Translations under genes and position numbers: made by a program | Shown here: piece after piece, positions 26,412-35,625 of the stretch | Position numbering within the stretch: position 1 is the stretch's first letter | How the letters are laid out: the number at the start of each line of letters is the position of its first letter | The notes under the pieces: model-generated | Told to the model about the DNA's origin: nothing | The model's database searches: none | Seen by the model: the letters and a program-made list of their open reading frames with translations, nothing else | Assembly: GCF_014648475.1 (NCBI RefSeq) | Contig: NZ_BMRE01000010.1 | Location: 124,001 to 188,000, forward strand | Direction: 5' to 3' | Source of the DNA: Lentzea flava | Lineage (GTDB): Bacteria > Actinomycetota > Actinomycetes > Mycobacteriales > Pseudonocardiaceae | DNA length: 64,000 nt

Positions 26412-27311
26412 GTGTCGCTCAGCCGTCGCACACTTCTGTTAGGGGCCGGCCTGGCTCTGGCCGGGTGTACCCCGCGCAAGGTCGAGGCACCCGCAGAACT
26501 GGTGCTCGCGACCGGGCCGGACGGCGCCGTGTTCCGCGAGGTCGGCGGCGCACTGGCGGAGGCGCTGGCCGAGCAGCTGCCCGGCACGAAGGTCATCCCG
26601 CTGCCGACCGCGGCCTCCGTCGAGAACCTCCGGCTGCTGAAGTCCGGCGGTGCCCAGCTCGCCCTGTCCTCTTTGGACCCCATCGACGAGCCGGAGAAGG
26701 TCCGCGCGGTCGGGCGGCTCTACGACAGCTTCATGCAGATCGCGGTCCCGGCGATCTCCCCCGTCGAGAAGTTCCGCGACCTCGCGGGCAAGCGGATCTC
26801 CTTGGGCCCCATCGGTTCCGGCACCGAGTTCACCGGCACGCGGATGCTGAACCACTTCGGCGTGTCCACAGTGGCCGAACGCATGGCGCACGCGGAGGCC
26901 TCGCGCCGGGTGGCAGAGGGATCACTGGACGCGATGCTCGCCCTGACGGGCATCCCCACGCCCGCGATCACCGATCTGCGCGGCAACGTCCGGCTGATCG
27001 ACATCCCGGACGAGGCGATCGAGTTCTCCGACACGTTCCGCGGCCCGTACATCCCGGCGACGATCCCCGCGAAGACCTACGAGGCGCTGCCGTCGAACAA
27101 GACGTTCGCGGTGCCGAACCTGCTGCTCGCGCACGAGACGCTGAGCGCGGACGTCGTCGAGGTCGTGACCCGCACGGTGTTCACCGAGACCGCGCGGATC
27201 GTCGAGGGACATCCCGAGGCGGCGCGGATCAACGTCCGCACCGGCATCGCCACCGGCCGGGTGCCGCTGCACGACGGCGCCGCGCGCTGGTTCCGGTCCG
27301 TCAAGCGCTGA
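26412..27311 (+). CDS. TAXI-family solute-binding lipoprotein (no TRAP permease nearby)
   Basis: A 299-residue exported lipoprotein. The N-terminus has SRRTLLLGAGLALAGC, a lipobox with Cys19 and an RR pair that may allow Tat export. The mature part matches TAXI-type TRAP binding proteins (LVLATGPDGAVFREVGGALA, then DLAGKRISLGPIGSGTEFT, then LIDIPDEAIEF). TAXI proteins normally feed a fused TRAP DctQM permease, but none is in the window. It is divergent from dctA and converges, with an 11-bp overlap, on a sensor kinase gene. A role as an extracytoplasmic sensor subunit for that kinase, rather than transport, is a reasonable inference. The GTG at 26412 is the start. Confidence 0.85.
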   Translation: MSLSRRTLLLGAGLALAGCTPRKVEAPAELVLATGPDGAVFREVGGALAEALAEQLPGTKVIPLPTAASVENLRLLKSGGAQLALSSLDPIDEPEKVRAVGRLYDSFMQIAVPAISPVEKFRDLAGKRISLGPIGSGTEFTGTRMLNHFGVSTVAERMAHAEASRRVAEGSLDAMLALTGIPTPAITDLRGNVRLIDIPDEAIEFSDTFRGPYIPATIPAKTYEALPSNKTFAVPNLLLAHETLSADVVEVVTRTVFTETARIVEGHPEAARINVRTGIATGRVPLHDGAARWFRSVKR

Positions 27312-28650
27312 GCGAGACCTTCACGTCGAGGCCGGGCCCGGCGTCGTGCAGCGTGAGCGTCCCGCCCGCCGACTCGATCAGTTCCGCGCAGATGGCGAGA
27401 CCCATCCCGGTGCCCGCGATGTTCTGGTGCTTGGTGGCGCGCCAGAACCGCTGCAGCGCCAGCTCGCGTTCGTCGGCGGAGAGACCCTCGCCGTTGTCGA
27501 CGACGTGCAGCTCGCCGGGTTTGCCGGTGATCCGGACCTCGGTGGCGCCCGCGAGCCGGATCGCGTTGCTGACCAGCTCGTCCAGCACGCTGCCGAGCCC
27601 GCCGGGCGGTTCCTGCATGGTGAGGCCGGCCGGCACGTCGATCTTCAGCGTGACGCCCGACTTCGCCGCGAGCGCCTCCCAGGCGGGTTTGTGGGTCACG
27701 AGCAGCTGGTCGATCTCGACGGGCTCGGTCTGCCGGGCACTGTCCAGGCGGGTCGCGGCGAGCAGCGTGTCGAGCACGCGGCCCATCTCCTCGGCCTCGT
27801 CGACGGCGATCTGGTGCGCCTCCTTGCCGTGCTCGTCGTCCACGTGCGGCGCGAGGTTGTCGACGGCGAGCCGGAGACTCGCGAGCGGATTGCGCAGCTG
27901 GTGCGACGCGTCGGCGACGAACGCCTTCTGCCTGTTCAGCGCCTTTCCGACGACGTCGACCATGGTGTTGAAGCTCCTCGCGAGCCTGCGCAGCTCAGGA
28001 GGCCCGCCGACCTCGTCCGCCCGCACGTCGAGGTTGCCGGCCGCGACCGCCGCGGTGGCCTCGTCGAGCCTGCGGACCGGCCGCAGCACCCACCGCGACA
28101 TGGGCCAGGCGGCGGCGACCACGGCCAGCATCGGGGCGAGCCCCGCCAGCGCCATGAGCCCCCACTGGCGCAGCACCTCGCCCCTGAGCGCACCCGTCGG
28201 CGAGACGGTGACGACCGCGGCGACGGCCTCGCTGTCGCGCCCGACGGGTTCGACGACGACCATCGGACCGGTCCGCCACGGCCAGGCCGCGTAGTCGGTG
28301 TCGGGCTGGATCCCGTTGAGCGCCTCGGCCAGGACCGCGACGACCTCGGGATCGTTGGTGGGGTTGAAGCCGCGGCGGGAGGTGAGCAGGAGCCGCCGGT
28401 CGGCGCTGACCAGCGCGACGGGGATGTCGAAGAGCTGGTCGTAGCGCTGGATCTCGAAGTCGAGCGCGAGAAGCCGGTCCGACTGCAGCGCGCTCTCCGC
28501 GAGCGAGGCGAACCGCCGCGCGTCACCGAGCCGGTCGAGGTAGGTGGTCTGCGTTTCGCGCTGCACCACCGCGGACGCCAGCGGGATGCCGAGCGCCGCG
28601 ACCAGGGCGACGAGCAACGGGACGGTGATGACAAGCAGTCGGCGGAGCAT
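27301..28650 (-). CDS. Two-component sensor histidine kinase
   Basis: A 449-residue membrane kinase. Helix 1 (residues 5-28), an extracytoplasmic sensor region of about 130 residues, and helix 2 (about 163-183) are followed by HAMP (184-237). The HisKA phospho-acceptor is His250 in FVADASHQLRNPLASLRL, and the ATPase domain has LDELVSNAIRLA, VVDNGEGL and GTGMGLAI. The sensor region lacks PAS or other named folds that I can recognise. It lies downstream of its response regulator, with a 162-bp gap, and convergent to the TAXI lipoprotein. It may detect a dicarboxylate through that protein and control dctA; this is inferred from gene order only. Confidence 0.92.
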   Translation of the reverse strand: MLRRLLVITVPLLVALVAALGIPLASAVVQRETQTTYLDRLGDARRFASLAESALQSDRLLALDFEIQRYDQLFDIPVALVSADRRLLLTSRRGFNPTNDPEVVAVLAEALNGIQPDTDYAAWPWRTGPMVVVEPVGRDSEAVAAVVTVSPTGALRGEVLRQWGLMALAGLAPMLAVVAAAWPMSRWVLRPVRRLDEATAAVAAGNLDVRADEVGGPPELRRLARSFNTMVDVVGKALNRQKAFVADASHQLRNPLASLRLAVDNLAPHVDDEHGKEAHQIAVDEAEEMGRVLDTLLAATRLDSARQTEPVEIDQLLVTHKPAWEALAAKSGVTLKIDVPAGLTMQEPPGGLGSVLDELVSNAIRLAGATEVRITGKPGELHVVDNGEGLSADERELALQRFWRATKHQNIAGTGMGLAICAELIESAGGTLTLHDAGPGLDVKVSLSA

Positions 28651-28812
28651 CAGCCGCGATTGTTCCGCACCCGCCAGTGGATGTCTTGCGGAGCTTCGTC
28701 ACCGTTACCCGACGTGCGAGTGGACGTGAGTCCGCCACGATCCGGGTCTTGTCCAGGTTTCCAGCGGGCTCGGGATCGGCGCGGGTGATCTCCACGGACA
28801 CCGAACAGTTCG

Positions 28813-29475
28813 TCATCCCGCGAGCCGGTACCCGACCCCGCGCACCGTCTCGATCTTGACGTGCTCGCCGAGCTTTCCGCGCAACGCCGCGATGTGGGTG
28901 TCGAGCGTCCGTGACGGCGCCTCCCAGTGCGCCTGCCACACCTGATCCACGATGAAGTCGCGGCTCACGACCTCGCCCGCCCTGGCGGCGAGCAGTGCGA
29001 GGAGGTCGAACTCCTTGCGCGTCAACGACAACGGCGCGCCGGCCAGTGTGACAGCGCGCGTGGACGCGGAGATCTCCAGTGCGCCGACCTGGATCGGACC
29101 GTCGCTCTCCGGCTCGGCACGGTGAGCGCGCGTCCGCCTGAGGACGGCCTCGATGCGGGCCAGCAGCTCGGACGTGCCGAACGGCTTCACCACGTAGTCG
29201 TCGGCACCCGCGCGCAGCCCGAGCACGCGTTCGCGCTCCTCGCCGCGGGCCGTCACGGTGATCACCGCGGTGCCCGGACGGTGCCGCAGCTCGCGCAGCA
29301 CGTCCAGGCCGTCGCGGTCGGGCAGCCCGAGGTCGAGCAGCACGACGTCGGCCGGTGCGGCTTTGAGGGCGTCGGCGGCCGTGGCCACCCGATGCACCTC
29401 GTAGCCGGCGTGCCGCAGCGCGGTCAGCAGGCCTCTGGCCACCCGGTCGTCATCTTCGACGACGAGCACGCGCAC
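28813..29475 (-). CDS. OmpR/PhoB-family response regulator
   Basis: A 220-residue DNA-binding response regulator. The receiver domain (1-115) has the acidic pocket VVEDDD, phospho-acceptor Asp48 in VVLLDLGLPDRDG, and the conserved Lys in YVVKPFGTSELLARI. The winged-helix output domain (about 128-220) ends in IETVRGVGYRLAG. It is the partner of the kinase at 27301-28650, which follows after 162 bp, and it starts 3 bp after the lgt stop. The close spacing with lgt suggests partial co-transcription, although the products are unrelated in function. Confidence 0.93.
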   Translation of the reverse strand: MRVLVVEDDDRVARGLLTALRHAGYEVHRVATAADALKAAPADVVLLDLGLPDRDGLDVLRELRHRPGTAVITVTARGEERERVLGLRAGADDYVVKPFGTSELLARIEAVLRRTRAHRAEPESDGPIQVGALEISASTRAVTLAGAPLSLTRKEFDLLALLAARAGEVVSRDFIVDQVWQAHWEAPSRTLDTHIAALRGKLGEHVKIETVRGVGYRLAG

Positions 29476-29478
29476 AGA

Positions 29479-30468
29479 TCACTCCGGTTTGACGGACTCC
29501 GGGGAGTTGACGGACTCCGAGGAGGTCTTCTCTTCCTCGGCGTCGTCGGTCTCTTCGTTCTTCTCCACGACGGCCTGGGACTCCGGTTCCGCGGTGGCGC
29601 GCAGAGCGGCGATGTCCTCACGCTCGCCGCGCGACCTGGCGAGGACGAAATAGATCACCGCACCGATGAAGACGAGCCCGGACACGAACACGTTGACGCG
29701 CTGGCCGAAGATCAGCGTCGCCTCGTCGGTGCGCATGAGCTCGATCCAGAACCGCCCGGCCGTGTACCCGGCCACGTACAGCGCGAACGTCCGCCCGTGA
29801 CCCAGCCGGAACTTGCGGTCGGCCCACACGATCAGCAGCGCGACACCGAGGTTCCACAGCAGCTCGTAGAGGAACGTGGGGTGCACGACCTGGATCGGCG
29901 TGTGGTCGATCGCCACACCCGCCAGCGCGTCCTCCCTGCCCTCCGGCGTGACGCGGCGGTAGATCTCCAGACCCCACGGCAACGTCGTGTCGCCGCCGTA
30001 GAGCTCCTGGTTGAAGTAGTTGCCGAGCCGTCCGATGGCCTGCGCCGTGACGATGCCGGGCGCCAGCGCGTCGGCCATGGCCGGCAGCGGGATGCCCTTG
30101 CGCCGGCACCCGATCCACGCACCGACGGCACCGAGCGCGATGGCACCCCAGATGCCGAGGCCGCCGTTCCAGATCTCCAGCGCCGCTAGCGGGTTCTTCC
30201 CGGGCCCGAAGTACTTCTGGTTGTCGGTGATGACGTGGTAGAGCCGCCCGCCGACGAGGCCGAACGGCACCGCCCACACGGCGATGTCGGTCACCTCGCC
30301 CTTGATGCCTCCACGGGCGACCCAGCGACGCTCACCCCACCAGATGGCGACGATGATGCCGGCGATGATGCACAGCGCGTAGGCCCTGATGGGGAGCGGA
30401 CCGAGGTACCACACACCTTGGTCGGGGCTCGGGATCGTGGCCAGGACGGCGTTCAACACAGCGACCAC
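29479..30468 (-). CDS. lgt: Prolipoprotein diacylglyceryl transferase
   Basis: Inner-membrane enzyme that attaches diacylglycerol to the lipobox cysteine of prelipoproteins (the window encodes at least three such proteins). The 329 residues have about seven membrane helices. The signature is visible: FGLVGGRLYHVITD near residue 70, then the Lgt core AIGRLGNYFNQELYGG, the HPTFLYELLWN stretch, and GRFWIELMRTDE. An acidic, Ser/Glu-rich cytoplasmic tail of about 50 residues (VEKNEETDDAEEEKTSSES) extends beyond the core, as in other actinobacteria. The GTG at 30468 is used. lgt normally follows trpA directly in relatives; here two other genes intervene. Confidence 0.94.
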   Translation of the reverse strand: MVAVLNAVLATIPSPDQGVWYLGPLPIRAYALCIIAGIIVAIWWGERRWVARGGIKGEVTDIAVWAVPFGLVGGRLYHVITDNQKYFGPGKNPLAALEIWNGGLGIWGAIALGAVGAWIGCRRKGIPLPAMADALAPGIVTAQAIGRLGNYFNQELYGGDTTLPWGLEIYRRVTPEGREDALAGVAIDHTPIQVVHPTFLYELLWNLGVALLIVWADRKFRLGHGRTFALYVAGYTAGRFWIELMRTDEATLIFGQRVNVFVSGLVFIGAVIYFVLARSRGEREDIAALRATAEPESQAVVEKNEETDDAEEEKTSSESVNSPESVKPE

Positions 30469-30579
30469 CGTACCGGTGGCCCCGATCCCGTCTCGCCCGG
30501 ACGCACCTTCGTTAGAGGTTCGCGACCTTGACGGTCAACCTAGGGGGTTCGTGATCGCCGAGCCGAGATACTCGGACGC

Positions 30580-31728
30580 ATGACGGTCCTGGTGGTCGGC
30601 GGCGGTATCGGTGGCCTGGCGACAGCGCTCGGCCTCGCGCGGGCCGGGCACCGCGTGACGGTGCTGGAGGCCGCCGCGGTGTTCGAGGAGATCGGCGCAG
30701 GTATCCAGGTAGGTCCCAACGGCTTCCGCATGCTCGACGCACTGGGCGTGGGACCGGTCGTGCGGTCACGGGCCGTGCACGTGGACGCCCTGCGTCTGCG
30801 CTGCGGAATCTCCGGCGAGGTGATCGCCCAGCTGCCGATCGACACCGGGTTTCGCGAGCGGTTCGGCACGTACGCGGTGGTGCACCGCAACGACGTGCTG
30901 ACACCGTTGCTCGACGCCTGCCAGAACGACGAACGGGTCGACCTCCGCGTCAACAGCGGCGTGGAGTCCTACACGCAGGACGACCTGGGCGTCACCGCGG
31001 TGCTGAGGTCGGGCGACCGCGTGCGGGGCTCGGCCCTGATCGGCGCGGACGGCCTGCGATCGGCCGTGCGCCGCCAGCTCGTCGGGGACGGTGACCCGCA
31101 GGTCTCCGGCCACACGACGTTCCGCGCCGTGATCCCCGCCCAGGACGTGCCGCAGGACCTGAAGGAGAACGTGGTCACGCTTTGGGCCGGGCCGCGCTAC
31201 CACGTCGTCTGGTACGTGATCGCCGGCGGGCGCTACGTCAACCTCGTGGCCACGACCGACAACGGCGCCACTGACCCCATGACGGGCAAGCCCGTCGAGC
31301 ACGAAGAGGTGCTGCGGCACTTCTCGCCGTTGTGCGACGACGCCGCGCGGGTCGTGGACCTCGCCAGCGAGTGGCGGGCGTGGGTGTTGTGCGATCGGGA
31401 GCCGGTCACGACGTGGCAGGACGCGCGGGTCGTGTTGCTCGGGGACGCCGCTCACCCCGTGCTGCAGTACGCCGCGCAGGGGGCGTGCCAGGCGTTGGAG
31501 GACGCCGTGTGCCTCTCGTCGGTGTTCGATTCGCGGGACGTGGATGGCTCTTTTGCGCGTTATGTCTCAATGCGTCATGCGCGGACCGCGCGCGTCCATC
31601 ACGTCTCGCGGTTGATGGGACGGGAGGTCTACCACCCGGCCGGTGACGCCGCTGCGGCCCGTGACGCGATGTTCGCCTCGTGGACCACGGCTGACCTGCA
31701 CGACCGGCTGGAGTGGCTCTACGGCTAA
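30580..31728 (+). CDS. FAD-dependent monooxygenase (3-hydroxybenzoate 6-hydroxylase-like)
   Basis: A 382-residue flavoprotein hydroxylase. It has the FAD-binding VVGGGIGGLATALGLARAG at the N-terminus, the GADGLRSAVRRQL motif (about 155), and GDAAHPVLQYAAQGACQALE (about 288), which contacts FAD and ribitol. The HPAG near the C-terminus and the Q-rich active-site motif resemble salicylate/3-hydroxybenzoate hydroxylases that use NADH. The substrate is not determinable from sequence. No ring-cleavage dioxygenase gene is near, so a full aromatic pathway is not encoded here. A GATACT element (30567-30572) ends 7 bp before the ATG, suggesting leaderless expression. It lies between lgt and trpA, an insertion relative to the usual order. 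Confidence 0.85.
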   Translation: MTVLVVGGGIGGLATALGLARAGHRVTVLEAAAVFEEIGAGIQVGPNGFRMLDALGVGPVVRSRAVHVDALRLRCGISGEVIAQLPIDTGFRERFGTYAVVHRNDVLTPLLDACQNDERVDLRVNSGVESYTQDDLGVTAVLRSGDRVRGSALIGADGLRSAVRRQLVGDGDPQVSGHTTFRAVIPAQDVPQDLKENVVTLWAGPRYHVVWYVIAGGRYVNLVATTDNGATDPMTGKPVEHEEVLRHFSPLCDDAARVVDLASEWRAWVLCDREPVTTWQDARVVLLGDAAHPVLQYAAQGACQALEDAVCLSSVFDSRDVDGSFARYVSMRHARTARVHHVSRLMGREVYHPAGDAAAARDAMFASWTTADLHDRLEWLYG

Positions 31729-32294
31729 GAGGGCAGTTCGATCGTGACCGGGAACGGTCGCTCGATCTCCAGCACGCCGTTCTCGCTACGAGCGATCTCG
31801 ACGTACTTCCCTTCTTCTCCGAGTTCGAGCAACTTCGCTTTGGGGGCGCCGTTGGCCGGATCGATGATCAGGTAGTAGGGCACGCCGGCTTCCGCGTACA
31901 TCTGGCGCTTGAGCACCAAATCGTTCACCTTCGTGGTCCGAGAGATCACCTCGCCGATGAGGAGCACGTCCGCCGCCGGCACGGCCAGGCCCTTCAGACC
32001 CCTGCGCTTCAGCACTGTGAAGTCGGGGATGAACAGCCGATCGCCGTCGAACTGGACGTTCAGCTCGATGGTGGTCTGGAGCTCTTTCGGACATGCTCCA
32101 CGCAAACAGGACGCCGCCTCGAACACCAGGTGCTGGTGCTCGGAGGTCCCCAGCGGGCTCACGTAGAGCATCCCGTCAACGAGTTCGATGCGTTGACTGT
32201 TGTCCTCCGGCAGCGCGAGGACGTCTTCGAGCGTCCAGGGGCCCTCGTGGTTGGGCAGCAGGTAGTCAGGTTTGGCTTCGGCTGGAGCCGCCAC
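31725..32294 (-). CDS. Uma2-family (DUF820) putative endonuclease, second copy
   Basis: A 189-residue Uma2/DUF820 protein with a PD-(D/E)XK-like fold. Motifs are RIELVDGMLYVSP, the FIPDFTVLKRR strand, LLIGEVISRTTKVNDLVLKR and MYAEAGVPYYLIID. It differs from the copy at 3037-3627 in lacking the PGSE segment (ISRTTK here), which may change the active site. The GTG at 32294 has a strong GGAGGTGA 6 nt upstream. Its 3' end overlaps the FAD monooxygenase stop by 4 bp in convergent orientation. The role of these proteins is unknown; this copy is part of the insertion that separates trpA from lgt. Confidence 0.8.
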   Translation of the reverse strand: MAAPAEAKPDYLLPNHEGPWTLEDVLALPEDNSQRIELVDGMLYVSPLGTSEHQHLVFEAASCLRGACPKELQTTIELNVQFDGDRLFIPDFTVLKRRGLKGLAVPAADVLLIGEVISRTTKVNDLVLKRQMYAEAGVPYYLIIDPANGAPKAKLLELGEEGKYVEIARSENGVLEIERPFPVTIELPS

Positions 32295-32653
32295 TGAACA
32301 TCACCTCCGAAGTCCGCCCGGCCAGTACCAGTGTGGCACGCCGGGTGGACAGCTGGCTTGTGCACAGCACCACGATCGCAGGTCAGACCGACATGAAACC
32401 CGGTTTTTGCCCCCAACCGACACAACTTCACTCGATCAGGTGTTCGAATCCATGTCATGCTGTTGGAGGTACTCCAAGGACTCCGAAAGGAGGCACTTCT
32501 CCCCTACGGGCACAGTTCGACACCGTTCGAAGCTCTACCGCGCCACCCGACAACCAGAGGTGAAGCCGTCGCTGCAGAGTCGGCTTCGCCGCGCGGACAA
32601 AGCAGAACCGCCCAGCCCCGGAGAGCCGAGCGGTTCCACAAACCGAGGAGGGA
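32295..32653. other. 359-bp intergenic region between Uma2 and trpA
   Basis: It contains the trpA terminator at the right (32605-32636) and, at 32432-32447, TCGATCAGGTGTTCGA, which differs by one base from the actinobacterial LexA box TCGAAC-N4-GTTCGA. The latter is 138 bp upstream of the Uma2 start. The GTTCGAATCC in it looks like a tRNA T-loop, but no acceptor or anticodon stem pairs with it. No gene is seen. Confidence 0.4.
32605..32636 (-). terminator. Terminator of the trp gene group
   Basis: Arms GAACCGC (32605-32611) and GCGGTTC (32630-32636) enclose a GC-rich loop that can pair further. On the minus strand the stem is followed by TGCTTTGT, the most T-rich run near any terminator here. 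It starts 18 bp after the trpA stop. Confidence 0.7.
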
Positions 32654-33442
32654 TCACACAGCCGCGGCAGCCGACCGCACGCCCTTGGCCAGATCAGCGG
32701 CCAACGCCCGCACCGCCGAATCACCTTCGGCCACAGCGGACACGAACGCCGACCCGACGATCACCCCGTCCGCGAACCCGGCGATCTCCGCGGCCTGCGC
32801 CCCGGACCGCACGCCGAGCCCGACCCCGACCGGAATGGAGGTGTGCTCCCGAACCCGGGCAACGAGCTCAGGAGCCTCGGACGACACGACGTCCCGAGCA
32901 CCGGTGACACCCATGACCGCGGTGGCGTACAGGAACCCGGAAGAGGCACGCGCCGTCATGGCGATGCGCTCCGAGGTCGACGACGGCGCCACCAGGAAGA
33001 TCCGGTCCAGCCCGTGCGCCTCGGAGGCCGCCATCCAGTCGTCGGCCTCGTCCGGGATGAGGTCGGGCGTGATCATCCCGAGGCCACCCGCCGCGGCGAG
33101 GTCGCGCGCGAACGCGTCCACGCCGTAGCGCAGCACGGGGTTCCAGTACGTCATGACAACCGCGCGCCCACCGGCGTCGGCGACGGAGGACACCACGTCG
33201 AACAGGTCGCGCACGCGGAACCCGGCGCTCAGGGCCTGTTCGGCCGCCGCCTGGATCGTCGGGCCGTCGATCACCGGGTCGGAGAACGGCAGGCCGATCT
33301 CGAGCAGGTCGCAACCGGAATCGATCATCGAACGGAGGTAGCCCTTGGAGCCCGAGACCGTCGGGAATCCCGCGGGCAGGTAGCCGACCAGGGCGGCCCG
33401 CGACTCGGCGCGCGCCGTGGCGAAAACGTCTGCCAGTGACAT
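32654..33442 (-). CDS. trpA: Tryptophan synthase alpha subunit
   Basis: Cleaves indole-3-glycerol phosphate to indole and glyceraldehyde 3-phosphate; the indole is passed to TrpB. The 262 residues form a TIM barrel with the catalytic Glu48 and Asp59 in LLEIGLPFSDPVIDGP. The phosphate-binding GVGLGVRSGAQ and DGVIVGSAFV motifs are near the end. Its ATG overlaps the trpB stop by one base (TGATG), so translation is coupled. It is the last trp gene and a terminator follows. Confidence 0.96.
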   Translation of the reverse strand: MSLADVFATARAESRAALVGYLPAGFPTVSGSKGYLRSMIDSGCDLLEIGLPFSDPVIDGPTIQAAAEQALSAGFRVRDLFDVVSSVADAGGRAVVMTYWNPVLRYGVDAFARDLAAAGGLGMITPDLIPDEADDWMAASEAHGLDRIFLVAPSSTSERIAMTARASSGFLYATAVMGVTGARDVVSSEAPELVARVREHTSIPVGVGLGVRSGAQAAEIAGFADGVIVGSAFVSAVAEGDSAVRALAADLAKGVRSAAAAV

Positions 33443-34662
33443 CAGGCCTGTCCCCCATCAGCGAGGCCGAAGTACTTCACGGCCGTGTCCATGTCCTTGT
33501 CGCCGCGGCCGGAGAGGTTCACGACCAGCAGGCCGTCCTGGCCGAGCGACGGGCCGAGCTTCAGCGCGCCCGCGAGGGCGTGGGAGGACTCGATCGCCGG
33601 GATGATGCCCTCGGTCCGGGACAGCAGCGCGAACGCCTCCATGGCCTCCGCGTCGGTCACCGGGAAGTACTCGGCACGGCCGATGTCCTTCAGGTGCGAG
33701 TGCTCGGGGCCGACGCCGGGGTAGTCGAGGCCCGCGGAGATCGAGTGCGCCTCGGTGATCTGGCCGTCCTCGTCCTGCATCACGTACGACATCGCGCCGT
33801 GCAGCGAGCCGGGCGTGCCAGCCGTCAGCGTCGCGCCGTGGCTGCCGCTGTCCAGGCCGGAACCGCCGGGCTCGACGCCGATCAGACGCACGTCCGCGTC
33901 GTCGATGAAGCCGTGGAAGATGCCGATCGCGTTCGACCCGCCGCCGACGCACGCCACGACGGCGTCGGGGAGACGGCCCGCCTTCTCCAGGATCTGCTCG
34001 CGCGCCTCGATGCCGATGATCCGGTGGAAGTCGCGGACCAGCAGCGGGAACGGGTGCGGGCCCGCCGCCGTGCCGAGCAGGTAGTGCGTCTCGTCGACGT
34101 TGGTGACCCAGTCGCGCAACGCCTCGTTGATCGCGTCCTTCAGCGTCCGGGAGCCGGACTTCACCGGGATGACCTCGGCGCCCAGCAGGCGCATGCGCGC
34201 GACGTTCAGCGCCTGCCGCTCGGTGTCGACCTCGCCCATGTAGACGACGCAGTCGAGGCCCAGCAGCGCGCAGGCCGTCGCGGTCGCGACACCGTGCTGG
34301 CCGGCGCCAGTCTCGGCGATCACGCGCTTCTTGCCCATGCGCTTGGTGAGCAGCGCCTGGCCGAGCACGTTGTTGATCTTGTGGGAGCCGGTGTGGTTCA
34401 GGTCCTCGCGCTTGAGGAAGACGCGCGTCCCGGCGTGCTCGGCGAACTTCGGCGCCTCCGTCAACAGCGACGGGCGGCCCGCGAAGTCCTTCAGCAGGCG
34501 CTGGAACTCGTTCACGAAGTCGGGGTCGACGCGCGCCTTGTCGTACTCGGTGGCCAGCTCGTCCACCGCCGCGATCAGGGCCTCCGGGACGAACCGGCCG
34601 CCCCACGGGCCGAAGTGGCCACGTGCGTCGGGATCGTGCGGCGTGGGCGAGAACTGGCCCAT
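33442..34662 (-). CDS. trpB: Tryptophan synthase beta subunit
   Basis: PLP enzyme joining indole and serine to make tryptophan. The 406 residues are the normal TrpB1 length. The PLP lysine is Lys95 in HTGSHKINN; the phosphate loop is GGGSNAIG, and the substrate Glu region is [12 protein letters not shown]. The N-terminus is [16 protein letters not shown], typical of the family. It lies 21 bp after trpC and overlaps trpA by one base, so the three are one transcription unit. Confidence 0.97.
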   Translation of the reverse strand: MGQFSPTPHDPDARGHFGPWGGRFVPEALIAAVDELATEYDKARVDPDFVNEFQRLLKDFAGRPSLLTEAPKFAEHAGTRVFLKREDLNHTGSHKINNVLGQALLTKRMGKKRVIAETGAGQHGVATATACALLGLDCVVYMGEVDTERQALNVARMRLLGAEVIPVKSGSRTLKDAINEALRDWVTNVDETHYLLGTAAGPHPFPLLVRDFHRIIGIEAREQILEKAGRLPDAVVACVGGGSNAIGIFHGFIDDADVRLIGVEPGGSGLDSGSHGATLTAGTPGSLHGAMSYVMQDEDGQITEAHSISAGLDYPGVGPEHSHLKDIGRAEYFPVTDAEAMEAFALLSRTEGIIPAIESSHALAGALKLGPSLGQDGLLVVNLSGRGDKDMDTAVKYFGLADGGQA

Positions 34663-34683
34663 CGGATAGCTCCTCTAGCGCTG

Positions 34684-35493
34684 TTATCGACTCGGCCGGG
34701 GGCAGGCGGGGTGCGAGCCGGCGGTCACGAGCTTGTTCACGGCGGCCTTGGGGTCGCCGCTGGTCACGAGGCTTTCACCGACGAGCACCGCGTCGGCGCC
34801 CGCCCCTGCGTAGGACATCAGGTCGCCGGGCCCGGTCACGCCCGACTCGGCGATCTTGATCGTCTCGAAGGGTAGTCCGGGAGCGATCCTGCCGAAAACG
34901 TCTTTGTCGACCTCCAGCGTGTGGAGGTTGCGCGCGTTCACTCCGATGACCGACGCACCGGCTTCCAGCGCGCGGTCGGCCTCCTCGGCGGTGTGCACCT
35001 CGACGAGCGCCGTCATCCCGAGGGACTCGACCCGGTCGAGCAGCGACACCAGCGCGTTCTGCTCCAGCGCCGCCACGATCAGCAGCACCAGGTCCGCGCC
35101 GTGCATGCGCGCCTCGTGCACCTGGTACGGCGAGACGACGAAGTCCTTGCGCAGCAAGGGGATCTTCACCGCTCTGCGCACGGCGTCGAAGTCGGCGAGC
35201 GACCCGCCGAACCGGCGCTGCTCGGTCAGCACGCTGATGACCGACGCGCCACCCGCCTCGTAGGCGGACGCGAGCTCGGCCGGCTCCGGGATCTCCGCCA
35301 GCGCGCCCTTGGAGGGGCTGCGGCGCTTGACCTCGGCGATGACACCCACGTTCGGCCCGCGCAGCACTGACATCACGTCGAGCGGCGGGGCTGCCTTGGC
35401 CGCGCGCTCCTTGACGACGTCGAAGGACAACTGAGCCTCGCGAGCGGCGAGATCCTCACGCACACCTTCGAGGATCGACTCGAGAACCGTCAC
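34684..35493 (-). CDS. trpC: Indole-3-glycerol phosphate synthase
   Basis: Closes the indole ring from CdRP in tryptophan synthesis. The 269 residues form a TIM barrel with the catalytic lysines and glutamates in [15 protein letters not shown] and [18 protein letters not shown], the [13 protein letters not shown] loop, and the phosphate-binding [11 protein letters not shown] and AVLVGESLV. The GTG at 35493 has an AAGGGGAG upstream. A 132-bp gap separates it from the Trp-associated membrane protein gene, with an imperfect inverted repeat but no convincing attenuator. There is no fused TrpF domain; PriA (40798-41529) probably supplies that step. Confidence 0.95.
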   Translation of the reverse strand: MTVLESILEGVREDLAAREAQLSFDVVKERAAKAAPPLDVMSVLRGPNVGVIAEVKRRSPSKGALAEIPEPAELASAYEAGGASVISVLTEQRRFGGSLADFDAVRRAVKIPLLRKDFVVSPYQVHEARMHGADLVLLIVAALEQNALVSLLDRVESLGMTALVEVHTAEEADRALEAGASVIGVNARNLHTLEVDKDVFGRIAPGLPFETIKIAESGVTGPGDLMSYAGAGADAVLVGESLVTSGDPKAAVNKLVTAGSHPACPRPSR

Positions 35494-35625
35494 AGTCTTG
35501 CTCCCCTTCCCGCTATGGGGATGCTAACCCCGGCGGAGTAAGGCCCCAGCCACCGGGGGTTCACTGTCGATGCAGCTAGCCGTGGTTGTGCACGTGTCAC
35601 ATGCGGGAACGCGGATGGATGATCT

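Noticed and set aside
30528..30538. TTGACGGTCAA palindrome before the FAD monooxygenase gene as an operator
   Set aside because: Short (5-bp arms), not repeated at a fitting distance, and only loosely like the GTCAACCT sites at 40083; kept out of the feature list.
32437..32460. tRNA-like GTTCGAATCC T-loop motif
   Set aside because: Flanking bases do not form a T-stem, and no acceptor, D or anticodon stem can be drawn upstream.
35494..35625. Possible tryptophan attenuator and leader peptide before trpC
   Set aside because: The candidate leader frame (starting at a GTG and reading NPRWLGPYSAG) has one Trp codon only and runs into trpC; the inverted repeat is imperfect and there is no alternative stem or T-run.
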